64,000 nt of DNA, taken from positions 434,001 to 498,000 of the forward strand of contig SKCR01018459.1 of the NCBI GenBank assembly GCA_019454045.1, given 5' to 3'. A model generated the notes under the pieces. The model saw nothing but the letters and a program-made list of their open reading frames with translations. It had not been told where the DNA came from and searched no databases. Made by a program: the position numbers and the translations under genes. Shown here piece by piece: positions 24,296 to 34,339 of the stretch (the first letter of the stretch is position 1; each line of letters starts with the position of its first letter). This stretch comes from Zanthoxylum bungeanum. Lineage: Eukaryota > Streptophyta > Magnoliopsida > Sapindales > Rutaceae.

Positions 24296-26365
24296 CCTCC
24301 GACTTGAGATACCACTGTGGGTATATGAGGTATCCTCCACACTTTGATGGCAGTCACATTACCGTTATATTTAGACCAGACCTCCGCCTGTTCGTTGGGT
24401 GTGGACTGATCCTCATGATATCATGTGCGTATCAAGATATGATCCGTCAGTTCTGTGTACAGAGCATAGGTATCCTTTTTTGGAATTAGCAATATGTTAA
24501 ATCCATGGGCCCGTGGTACACTGTAGAAATCAGTTCTAAGTGTTATTTAAGAGATTGCTAATTCATCGACATGATTATACCTAAAGAGATTTGACATTTA
24601 TATCTATATCTCTGGGATAATCCGGATACCTGTGACAGAAGGATTATACGTATGCAGTGACCTTGATCTGTATGGTTCATAGATTTTATCTGTGTTCATC
24701 ATAATTTACGAGTGGTTAGATTATGGACACGAAATTGGATTTCGTGACGGATATGCCTGAACCTAGAGAGTCTCACTAATGAGATATACTCATTGGACAC
24801 TGGGGTAACTTTTATAAATAATACTGATTATTTATAAGTCGTTTAACGGTTAAACAAAAATACATGCGTTTGCAATCTTTCAGCCATTTATTAAATGTCG
24901 AATTGTGATATTTGACATTTATTATTAATATATGTATTTTGATTATTTAATGTAAATATAATACATATATTTGAGATATTTGTATTTAATTATTTAATTA
25001 TTCAAATGTTGAATAATTGAATTAATTAATTAATTAATATCTTATTTACTTAATTAAGTAAGATAAATGACATGTTTTAATTGGATAAAGTGGCCAATTA
25101 TGATTGGTTTCATTTGGCATGATTTAATTGGATGGTTTTAGATAAACATTAATTTTAGTAATATTTTTACACCACAAAATTAATTAAATCAATTTCCAAT
25201 TATTAAAACAAAATTGGAAAATATGTGGTCTATATTTTTTTCTCAAATTCGGTAATTGTAGTGATATTATATAAGCTTGTTTTCTTTTCTGTTTCTTCAT
25301 TCTTGAACCCTAAAAATCAAATATCAAAAGAGAGAAAGAGAGCAAAGGAGAAAAGAAAGAAAAAGCTTTGAAAATCAAGCATTTTAAGTAAGTTTTTCTT
25401 ACTTTTCCTTTAATGAAAAATATTTCTAGCATACTAAGCTTCAACACGTGTAGCCGAGTTTGTTCTCTACTCTTTTATGAATGTGATTTGATGATTTGGG
25501 GCTTGATTGAAAGATGGAAGCATGTGTGATTAATTAGAATGCTTAAAATGGTTTATAAAGCTTTCTTTTGCCATTTTGATGGCTAGTTGCCATTCTAGAG
25601 TCTTTTAGCCATTCATATTAGACCTAGAATTGTTCTTGAACTATCTCATGATGGTGAGGCTTGATTGGTGTTGTAAGAATTGAATTAAAGACTTGAATTT
25701 GATTAATTTGGTGTTAATTTGTTAATTTGTGAAATTATAAAAATTAGGGTTTTGTAACCTTCACCAAATTTGGGGATTTTCATATATGTGATGATATTTA
25801 GTGTATATATGATGTATATTAAATTTGGGAATTTTTGGATTTGATCTTGGCATGTTTTGAACAAAAAGGACCAAATTGTAAATTCTTGAAAATTGAGGGA
25901 CCATTCGGCAATTAGGGAAAAATTATTTTCTTGAGTTAAAAAATTATATTTTCATGTATAAGACATGAATAAATCATTTGGAATTGATTTGGAATCAATT
26001 AGAATTGTATTTGACAATTTTGGACTAAAATGATTAAAATACAAAGTTTTGGGGCAAAATGGTAAATTATGAAAAATCTGATTTTGGGTAAAAATTTCAG
26101 TTTTTAAGTATTGAGTAATTGAAATAAATTATTTTATTTTAATTACCCAAGACAAATAATTGAAATCGGAAAATTTTGATTTTCCGCGATCCGCTGCATT
26201 TACTCAAATTACCACCCGAAACCCCAACATTGGCAAAACTAATTATTGACAGGACATATTACATGTGTTGGCATAATTAATACATGATAATCATGAAAAA
26301 AATTGATTGAGAAATAACTATAATTTATATTTTAGAAAAAGTAAAAATTATTTTATATTTGAAAT

Positions 26366-27379
26366 GTCTAGAGTGGATCCCCTAACCATACTATTTTATT
26401 TTTTTATTTTTTTTTATTAATTGAATTATTATTTTATCTTATTAAATCTATTCCATGTGGATCGACCCCGGACTTACTAGGTTAGGCGAATTGTGGAATT
26501 GACGGATACAACAGACATGTGCATATGTAGATTCAGGACTATGGGAACGGTACTATATGACGCCCCTAGATCCTAGTTTCGGGGCCATGATGATAGTATT
26601 GATTAGCGCTCCTATCTATAGTTCAGTGACTTTGGGGAAGGCGAGACGTAATGCCCCAAGATATTAGTTAGGCGTGTGGGGGATGACGATACTTAACGCC
26701 CCCATACGTCAGTTGTTTTCTAGATGAGATTTTCAGAACGACAGTTTTATGAAAGATTTTTAGAAAGAATTAGTTTTACGAGAGATCTCAGAGTTTTACA
26801 GTAAGAAAGAAGTTTCTAGAAAATTTTTACAGAAGGAGATTTATTTTCAGACAAATTTTTTTTTTCAGAGAAAATTAGTTTTTCTAGTAAAATGAGACGA
26901 TTTCGGTTTCAGGAAATAAATTTTTCATAAAGCATTTTAGTTCTTGTCCTAAACTGTCAACTCACCAGGTCGTTCAAACGATCTGACCCCCCAACTCTAC
27001 AGTTTATTTTGCAGATAGTTTTATATGGTGAGCCATAGCCGAACATTAGCCTGGGATCGAGGAATTTTATTTACTACAGTCACTAGAGTATGGGTCTGTC
27101 ATGCTAAGTTTGTTGTTCATATTTAGATAGAATGCTTGTAAGTCGGTGTGAGTAAAGTCTAAATGTATATAATATTACTGATATAAAGTATAAGTATTTA
27201 TCTAAAGTTAGTAAGTTTGTTCGTACGTCACTAATTGTTTCGTGAAACAGTTTAATGAATGTATGTTATAGTAACATAGTCAAATGAATAGTCAAGAAAG
27301 TTGAGGAATGGTTAGAGGCTCATGATGGTGGTGAGGATCCATCACCTGCCGGTAACATCTTTTCACTGGGGATGTTACA
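26366..27379. mobile_element. partial LTR of family E (gypsy-like)
   Basis: The sequence ends GGTAACATC...GGGGATGTTACA at 27379, a terminal hairpin seen at other E copies. It shares GGAATTGACGG, ACATGTGCAT, TTTTCAGAA/TTTTAGAAAG blocks and CTCACCAGGT with the minus strands of 60205-61380 and 36616-38230. The left boundary is uncertain; 26235-26365 is host DNA next to the D solo LTR. No coding sequence is present. Confidence 0.55.
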
Positions 27380-27382
27380 ATA

Positions 27383-28415
27383 GTATACCACGACTATGGA
27401 TTTAATAGATCGCAATCTGATGAAGGATAGATAAATCTTGTACACATGACTGACTGATCATCTCTAGATACATCATCAGATATCATGAGTATTAGTCCAC
27501 ACCCAACGAACAGGCGGAGATCTGATCTAAATAGATCGTTGATGTGACTGCCATCAAAGTGTGGAAGATAGTTTATAAATCCTCGTAGGTATCTCAAGTC
27601 GAAGGACCACATATTCTATTTGTTATGTTTTAATACGGTTGCCTAGTTTCTGATTTCTTGTTCAATCGGCACCAAGAAACAGATTCAACCAACACAAGAT
27701 CAAGCTAAAAACATTCACACCCAAGAACACAAGATTTTTACCGTGGTTCGCCTGAAAGATTCAGACTACATCCACGTTGAACTCCAGGAACTTGGAGCTC
27801 ACTGCACTATTATTAACAAGATCGTACAAGACTACTTCCTCATTCTCTTTCACTACAACTTCTCCCAAAAACAGAGCCCCAACAATAAACCCTAGAATTC
27901 CAACGCAACCACCTCACTTCTCAAGAACTCAGTTACAGTCTCCGATTACTCAATACAAAGAAAATCAAGACATACACACACTGAATTACAAGCAAATTGT
28001 CACTCCTTGACTCTAGTTTTGTTTATTGCTGTGACGAAGGCAGAGGGGAGAAGAACCAGATCGTAGCCGAGAAAGAAATGAGAGGAAATCAGCTTTTACC
28101 CCAAAATTAGATTTCGTCAACCCTAAGCATAAAATATATATGAAGAGCAAGTAAACAGCAACGGTGGAGATGCTTCCATGTGTCCAGATCCAATGGTCAA
28201 ACTCTTTTAACAACAAACGACATGTCGTACTAAGGATACCAAAAGAAACGACAAGTCAGTCAACAAATGAATGGCTTCACACTTTTACACTATTTAACTC
28301 GGAAGATATCCTATTGATATTGGTGTATCATCTATTAGGAATCTTTAGTGAGTCATTCAATATTCATGCACCATGAATACCTATATGTCTATACGAGTTT
28401 CCTGAAATTAATGTT
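27383..28415 (-). mobile_element. broken family-D LTR fragment
   Basis: 27383-27620 aligns with 39998-40229 (TATACCACGACTATGGATTT, GTCCACACCCAACGAACA, CTGCCATCAAAGTGTGGA). About 28270-28415 continues with the part at 40240-40345 (TATCATCTATTAGGAA, ATACCTATATGTCTATACGAG). The middle is displaced by an inserted sequence (27621-28263). Confidence 0.75.
27621..28263 (-). mobile_element. probable copia solo LTR inserted in the D fragment
   Basis: The segment breaking the D LTR begins TGTTATG and ends GTCAACA, so both strands read TG...CA. Its minus strand carries GTGGATGTAG followed by GAACCACGGTAAAAATCTTG, resembling the R/U5 region of many plant copia LTRs. No matching 5-bp duplication was found (CTATT left, AATGA right). 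The solo-LTR call is therefore an inference from position and termini. Frames of 67-77 codons inside it are not convincing genes. Confidence 0.45.
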
Positions 28416-29557
28416 CATTAAGATTAGAGATGGCAAATATTTTCAGATCCGACCTACGTATCTGCATGGATCCGGAAAAATCTAGATATGTATTAATAAA
28501 AATACGGATCCGAATTTACTTTTATAAGATCCTTATGGATCCTATAAAATACACTACTAATTTGCTTTATTAATTAATTATGTTTTATTTATACATGTGT
28601 TTATCCTATTTGTTTTGTGCAACTTTATGTAAAACTTTTTATGCATATATCATTACACTTTTACCTTCACGGGTTTGTCCGAGTTTCTTTTTTTCTTTTT
28701 TTTTTTTTTGACACGAATTTTAAATTATTGATGTTATGTAATTTAATGGTGAATTAATTAACATAATCAAATATTAATTTGACTTTCATTATCCAAATCA
28801 GCCGCTTGGACTATTCTTTTATCAATTTGTATTTTATTAGATTGGGTTGAAGAAATTTATCGTATCATGTAACTGAAGATTATGTAATGAATTGTCGGAA
28901 AACACTGTAAAGTTCTTAAAACTTTTAAATTTTAATTAGGTAAGTTAGGTATCAAGCCTTGAATATTGTCTAGATATCTTTGAAGGGAGGGTTATGCTAT
29001 ATATTGTCAAAAGAAATATTTGTATAATAAATGCAATTTACATTCTGAAGAAGATATTTTGTTTAACAAGTTAACAAAGCAATATTATATAGATATCTTT
29101 GAAGATAGGGTTTATTGCTATTGTCAAAAGATTTATTTCTATAATACATGCAATTTACGTTCGGAAGAAGATATTGATTTAACAAGTTAACAAAATGATA
29201 AGGATTCAGTGCTGAGTTATTTTGTGTTGAACACCAAATTAATCATAGTTAGGCGAGAGAAATGAAAAAATAAATTGAAACTGAAAAATATATTATGGTT
29301 ATTGATTTAGTGATCAATATAAAATCAGCAATGCTAATTCAAATTATATAGTGGGAATACTAATATAAGCTTCATTATATATATGGAACAATATTTTGTT
29401 ACAAACAGAAAGGGAGAAAAAAAAAAGAACTTAAAATATCATAATTGATCTTAGTATTCTCACAAATCAAGCATAAGGATATAATTGAGAATCCCTTTAT
29501 TTTTTTCATGTATGACTTAGTATAATGTCTGATTTTTATTAACTGCCCCTTGGAGCC
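28416..29557. other. intergenic AT-rich region downstream of the protease-inhibitor gene
   Basis: No gene is supported. The stretch contains GGATCC/CGGATCCG repeats near 28465-28540, a T-rich tract near 28690, and a 119-bp direct duplication at 28971-29203. 29204-29540 is plain AT-rich DNA that probably includes the 3' UTR of the minus-strand gene. Confidence 0.6.
28971..29203 (+). repeat. 119-bp direct duplication
   Basis: Two copies start TAGATATCTTTGAAG at 28971 and 29090. Both contain TTGTCAAAAGA, ATGCAATTTAC, GAAGAAGATATT and AACAAGTTAACAAA in the same order. They have diverged by substitutions and small indels. Confidence 0.85.
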
Positions 29558-29868
29558 CTAACCCAGAGCAGGAACCCTAGTAACAATGCCATTGGTGTCG
29601 ACCCACACACGAACCCTAGTGCATAAAAATTCCAAGGTGACAATGGTCCCTTCTAAAACTATCTGAGCATTCACATACGGATTCTCCCTCTCAACTGTTG
29701 CTGCTGCCTCCACACCTTTAGCTCCAAGGAGCTCCGGCCATGACCTCTTACCTACAAAATATAATTTTTTTTTTTTTTATAGCTTAGAGGAAACCCTATA
29801 TAAAACAAATCATTGGCATGTATTTTTAGCACTAAAATAAATTCGTTACCTCTGCATTGTGATGCCAT
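29558..29868 (-). CDS. potato inhibitor I family serine protease inhibitor, two exons
   Basis: Exon 1 (29850-29868) encodes MASQCRG up to a GTAACG donor. Exon 2 (29558-29751) starts after a TTTTGTAG acceptor and ends with TAG. The 98-bp intron is T-rich before the acceptor. Spliced, the protein is 70 residues, the usual size for cucurbit-type family members, with no signal peptide, so a cytosolic product is likely. Family marks are GKRSWPELLGAKG, ATVERENPYVNAQIVLEG and RVRVWVDTNGIVTRVPALG. The two Cys residues (5 and the one in LEFLC) match the family disulfide. By alignment to known inhibitors the reactive bond is Leu-Glu in GTIVTLEF. A Leu P1 suggests subtilisin, elastase or chymotrypsin-like targets rather than trypsin (inference). 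Members are commonly wound- or pathogen-inducible. Splice sites and frame are clean, so the gene looks intact. Confidence 0.9.
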
Positions 29869-29938
29869 ACTCTTTGCCTTTTCTTTGTTTAATTCACTCT
29901 TCCCAATTGCTGGTGTTGAGATTGAAATGGCCGATTGG

Positions 29939-29946
29939 TATTTATA
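29939..29946 (-). promoter_or_regulatory. TATA box of the protease-inhibitor gene
   Basis: On the minus strand CTATAAATACC lies about 71 bp upstream of the ATG. That leaves room for a short 5' leader (CAATCTCAACACC and A-rich sequence before the start codon). Confidence 0.75.
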
Positions 29947-29949
29947 GCG

Positions 29950-30356
29950 TCTAATTTTGATGGCGTGGGGTTGATGATTTTATATAGTCTCATTTTGATA
30001 GCGTGAGGTTAATTATTTTTTGACTTTCTGTATGTTTAACGCCGTAGAAAAATTATTTTAGTTTAAGATGAGATATACTCGATATTAGTTATGTTTGACC
30101 CGCAACAGCCAAAGACATAGAGAGGCATAAATTTTAGCTTGCAGCTGAGTCAACACAGGAACACTTGTTAATTATTTCGTAATTAAAAAACTAATATAAT
30201 CTAGCTTGTAAAAATAAAAATAAAACAACGAAATTTCTGTCTTTCACACATGTGACCTGCACTTTAAAAATGTGAATTTTCACTGTTACAAAAGGGAAAC
30301 TTTTTCCAGCGAACCAACACTCAAATTTACGCACTAGCAATCCTAAGCCATCAAAC
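29950..30356 (-). promoter_or_regulatory. upstream region of the protease-inhibitor gene
   Basis: Between the TATA box and the F2 solo LTR there is no other gene. TTTTGATGGCGTGGGGTTGA and TTTTGATAGCGTGAGGTTAA (29956-30014) are a short imperfect tandem duplication. A TTGAC W-box core occurs near 30020. The F2 LTR begins only about 0.5 kb from the start codon and could influence expression. Confidence 0.4.
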
Positions 30357-30549
30357 ACTCCTGATGAGTGGTAAATCTATCACTATTTCCCACTCATTTA
30401 ACCTAATATTTTGTATGGTTTCTTGAGTTTTGTGAACGTTTTGATATGTTTTGTATTATTTTGTAGATAAATAAAGTTTCAGGACATTCTGGAGGTGATT
30501 TGGGCCAAAACAGCGAAAATTGGACGAAAAGGGCATTTCAGTAAATTGT

Positions 30550-31145
30550 CCGCGTCGCGACGCCAGGCCTTCAGCGTCGCGACGCCTAACGTGCGCCGAA
30601 CAGTGCTAACGTGCGCCGGGTCCACAAATCAGAATCTGAGAAAAGTTTGACTTTGCTAAAATGCGCCGTGGCACGTGTCACCATCACAGCCGATCTGCTA
30701 ACATACGCCGTGCCACGTGTCAGCATCCTACGGTGCCGACAGTCATCATAGCCACGTTTGCCACGTGTCATCCTACGTGTCTCCATGTCATCAGCCACGT
30801 CAGCAAGTCAACAAGTCAACATTGCCACGTGTCGTGCCACATCATCATCAGCCAATCAGGAAGTGCCACGTGTCGCAATCCTACGGTGCTGACACTCTCT
30901 TTCCCACGTCAGCGCCACGTCAGCATTAATAATTGAGTATCTAATCCTTATCTGACACGTGGCGGATAAGAATCTCCTCGACCAATCAGAAGCCGCCACG
31001 TGTCACAATAATTGAAGCCCAACAACCTCGCCACGTGTCACCTTATCAGCTTATCCAGAATCTTCAAACCGGCGAACCAGAGCGTGCCACGTCGACAAAA
31101 GCTGGCGTAGCGACGCTGAAGGCCCTGGCGTCGCGACGCTGGAAG
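30550..31145. repeat. inverted repeat of about 36 bp bounding the G-box cluster
   Basis: GCGTCGCGACGCCAGGCCTT then CAGCGTCGCGACGCC near 30552-30588 is matched, inverted, by GGCGTAGCGACGCTGAAGGC then CCTGGCGTCGCGACGC near 31104-31138. Each arm itself contains the palindrome GCGTCGCGACGC. Confidence 0.8.
30672..31037. promoter_or_regulatory. cluster of eight G-box (CACGTG) sites in the F2 LTR
   Basis: CACGTG occurs at 30672, 30714, 30762, 30826, 30867, 30956, 30997 and 31032, mostly as GCCACGTGTC, the ABRE/G-box form bound by plant bZIP and bHLH factors. Additional CCACGTCAGC half-type sites lie between (about 30794, 30903, 30914). Function as an enhancer is inferred from motif density. Confidence 0.7.
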
Positions 31146-31457
31146 CCTACCGAGGCCTATAAATTGAGCTCGAGATTTCAGAATTCAGTGCACCATTCTC
31201 TCCCATTTCTTTGATTTAAATAAGGAGTCTTCTCTCTCTAAGTTTCTTTTAATTTTTAGTTTTTAGTTTTGTAATAATTTTAATTACTTTTTGTAATAAT
31301 AGTAATTTACTTTCTTTACTTTTTACAGTTTTTACTATTCACCATGAGGAGGTAACTTCCCCAGCTAGAGTGAAAGGTAATTCTTTTACTATTGCTATTT
31401 AGATTAACCTTCCTTAAAAATAATATATTCACTATTTAAAATATTGACTTAAAAATG

Positions 31458-31655
31458 ATACCGTTATATTGGTCGGTTGGTAATTTAATCTTAATCTGGT
31501 TTAAACCTGACTATTCAAGGATACCGCCAAATTGGTCGGTTGGTAATTTAATTTTGGTTCCGCCTTTATGGTTGGTTTATGGACAAATATTACCGCCTTA
31601 ATGGCTGGTTGAACTTAATTTGACTTAATCAGGATACCGCCAGATTGGTCGGTTG
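31458..31655 (+). repeat. five spaced ACCGCC...GGTTGG motifs in the F2 LTR
   Basis: ATACCGTTATATTGGTCGGTTGG and four variants (for example ATACCGCCAAATTGGTCGG) recur every 30-60 bp. The same five-motif block is at 42706-42890 and 48948-49130 in F1. Each can fold as ACCG...CGGT. Confidence 0.75.
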
Positions 31656-33159
31656 GTAATATTATCACGAGTTTATATATTATTTTATGGGAGATATCTA
31701 AATTAGTAGTAGTAAAAGTAATTCCTTTTACCTTAGCATTTTATTTTATTATAATTTACTTTTCAGTATTTACTTTACCGCATTTTTACTTTATGTCTTT
31801 TATTTTCAAGTTTTTTACTAGCCCTAGTTATGTGTTGTAACTAAATTAGTTATCTGGGGTTGTGATGAAATCTAATATCACCATTTTATAAGGGTTAGAT
31901 TATAGCTTGGGTAATATAAAAGTTTATTTATTGAGTCTTAATCTTAATGTTTTTTCATTAACTGGCCATTAATAAAATTGATCTGGTAAATCTAAAATGA
32001 ACTAGACATAGAGATTTTAGGTTTCAGCCTTAGACTCAATAGCCCACGATCTTCCTTGAGGATAGATAACCCTTTAATAGATTTCCTTATAGGATAGGAA
32101 TATACCTGTCGGGCGGGGGTAGTCATAATTGGAACTTAAACTTAATGAATCCAAATAATTTGGTTGACATAGACATATGGTTCAATTGGGTTAAACTGGG
32201 TATTTGTGTCTGACCATCGACATAGGCTTACACATAATTTAGTGTTCCAGGTTAATAAATCAATATATTACCCAACTTTAAGATAACCACTTCATCTTTA
32301 AAATGATATTGGAAGAAATCACAACCCTATATAGTTTTTAATATTGAATTTTCTTAAAACCTATTTTCGACAATTTTATTTACTTGCTTTTAAATTTAGA
32401 ATCGTCACCATTTCAAATAAATCAATCAACATGTTAGATACTAGTAATCATTTGACCTCATAAAATTAATAGTTTTGATATTAAGTCCTCGTGGGATCGA
32501 TATTTTTATACTACTTGAACGATACGTGCGTTTGCGTTATACGTGTGTGTTTACGCCGGTCAACTCCTAAAAACATTACATCCTTTGGTTGAATTTATGA
32601 GGAGGATCACATATTGAAGGAAAATTCGAGTTTTGGAAAAATAATTCATCAAGATTTCTAGGGTTATTCTAAAATAAATATTTCTTTTTATTTTATTTTC
32701 AATTCTTTATTTAAAGAACTAAATTGATTGTTAAGGCTATGATATAACCTAGACATGAACTCTCAATATTATCCAATCATGCTGATTTTATGATTTTCCA
32801 TTTTATTAAAAATTAATTGTACTATGATTATTGATAATTCGAGTTTGATGTTTAGTTACCATTATTCATGAATTAGCAAGTTTGATGCCAATAAAGGTAA
32901 ATGTTATATCCGTTTGGGTTTTACCTTCGTGCCATCAAAACAAGAATAACTAATCATAGATGCTATATGGATTAGAGTTTGTGTTTCATAAATTTTAATG
33001 GATTTTTTATGTTGATAATTTACTTAGATACATGCCGTAAAGAATTTTCATGTTTGAATATTTTTGATGTCACCAAATGACATGAAACTGAATAGGGAAA
33101 TTGATCATCACAATGAGGAATTATTTGAGATTATTATGTTACGTTTGTTAAGAGGGATT

Positions 33160-33480
33160 AGCTATTGCTTCCCTTACTTGTAATTTTTCATTATTTTAGT
33201 TGACAGATTTTGCCTATCAAAAATTCATGACAAAAAAAAATCAGTAAAAAAATGTCATGAACACATGACAGATTAATATGGTAGATTTATTTCTATCGAG
33301 AATTTTAGGCGGGAAATAAAATTTGTAATTTTCATGACACATTGTTTTGATAAAAAAATTTCTGTCAAGAATTTTAGGGAGGAAACAATTTATAATTTTT
33401 TATTTTAACACGAATTTTGGGAGGAAAATTTAAATATATTTTTAAAAATTGAAATAATGACAGAAATTAATTTTTTTGGT
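33160..33480. repeat. degenerate repeats with GGCGGGAAA and TTCTGTCA blocks
   Basis: GAATTTTAGGCGGGAAAT (about 33299), GAATTTTAGGGAGGAAAC (about 33370) and GAATTTTGGGAGGAAAAT (about 33412) recur with TTTCATGACA and TTTCTGTCAA boxes. The pattern resembles subterminal repeats of plant CACTA transposons, but no CACTA terminus was found. Confidence 0.35.
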
Positions 33481-33799
33481 CATGTGGTGTTGATAGATAT
33501 TATCTGTCAATGCAAATAAATATTGCACAAGATAATTGAAATAAAACTTGCATAATATACATAACTATCAAGGTAGTCATTAACAAAATATTATATATCT
33601 TCCAATATATTTTTCCTAAACTTAATAACTATACCGAAAACTATTATGTCGGTTAAACAATGATAATTCTATAAGGATAAAAAAATTAAATAAGGCCTCG
33701 AACATAAAATGCCCAATCCGAAAGAACTTCACCGATCTCATATTGAGAATATACTTATTTTTTTTCATTGAACTATAAATATAAAAATTAAGTTAGAGT

Positions 33800-33821
33800 T
33801 ATATATATATATATATATATT
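33800..33821. repeat. (AT)n microsatellite
   Basis: An uninterrupted AT dinucleotide run of about 10-11 units. Confidence 0.9.
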
Positions 33822-34339
33822 GAATTTATTTGCATAATTTAAGCAAAACACAACTTAATTTCACTAAATTATATATGTTATAGACTGTGAATTCAACTTT
33901 AAATTAAAAAATAAAAAGCATACATGTATCTGAATATCCTAATTTGTAATAACCCTACAAGAACGACAACTATCACACTTTGATGATGAATTAGAAGAGA
34001 ATTGATGAACAAAGAAAAAATTTATCAATAATTATCACACTTTCTAAGCACAAAACGATGTACCTTTGTCAAAGAAGAATAGATTTTTTAAGAACAAAGA
34101 AAATTCTTATTAATAATTATCATACACTTTCCATGCATAGAATGATACTTTTTTGTCAAAGAAAACTCTAGCCCTAAAGCAAAAAGAAGGAAGACAACAC
34201 CAAATCGTGCGAAAGAAGTGTGTTGACGGTTGTTTTTCGTTTCAGGGGTAATTCGGGAAAAACTACTCCTCGAATAAACCTCCCTCAAGCTGTGAATTTG
34301 TTTGGTTAGTTTGGAACCAAAGTAAACTTGACAAGCAAA

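Larger units (their letters stand above)
13873..26229 (+). mobile_element. solo LTR of copia-like family D, split by A2
   Basis: It starts TGTTAGGGTTGGTG (13873) and ends AAACCCCAACA (26229). It is flanked by TTGGC at 13868-13872 and TTGGC at 26230-26234. No primer site follows and no polypurine tract precedes it, so it is a solo LTR left by recombination between two LTRs. Removing A2 and one CCTCC copy (14333-24300) leaves about 2.39 kb. It matches in reverse the LTR at 38231-40753, which proves the two halves belong together. Confidence 0.9.
30362..32562 (+). mobile_element. solo LTR of Athila-like gypsy family F (F2)
   Basis: It begins TGATGAGTGGTAAAT and ends TTACGCCGGTCA, exactly like the LTRs of F1. 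It is flanked by ACTCC at 30357-30361 and ACTCC at 32563-32567. No internal domain is attached. It is 2201 bp. The middle and right parts (repeated ACCGCC motifs, GCGGGGGTAG, GATCGATATTTTTATACT) match F1, while 30540-31160 is unlike F1 and full of G-boxes. Confidence 0.93.
32568..34339. other. AT-rich intergenic stretch with simple and degenerate repeats
   Basis: No gene is supported; a 66-codon minus frame at 34088-34288 has no recognisable domain. Contents: GAATTTTAGGCGGGAAA-type repeats (33160-33480), an (AT)n run (33800-33821), and two related copies of about 80 bp (about 33998-34170) sharing AATAATTATCA and TTTGTCAAAGAA. Confidence 0.6.

Noticed and set aside
34088..34288. 66-codon minus-strand frame with a hydrophobic stretch
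   Set aside because: Overlaps degenerate repeats, no homologous motif and no promoter; probably chance.
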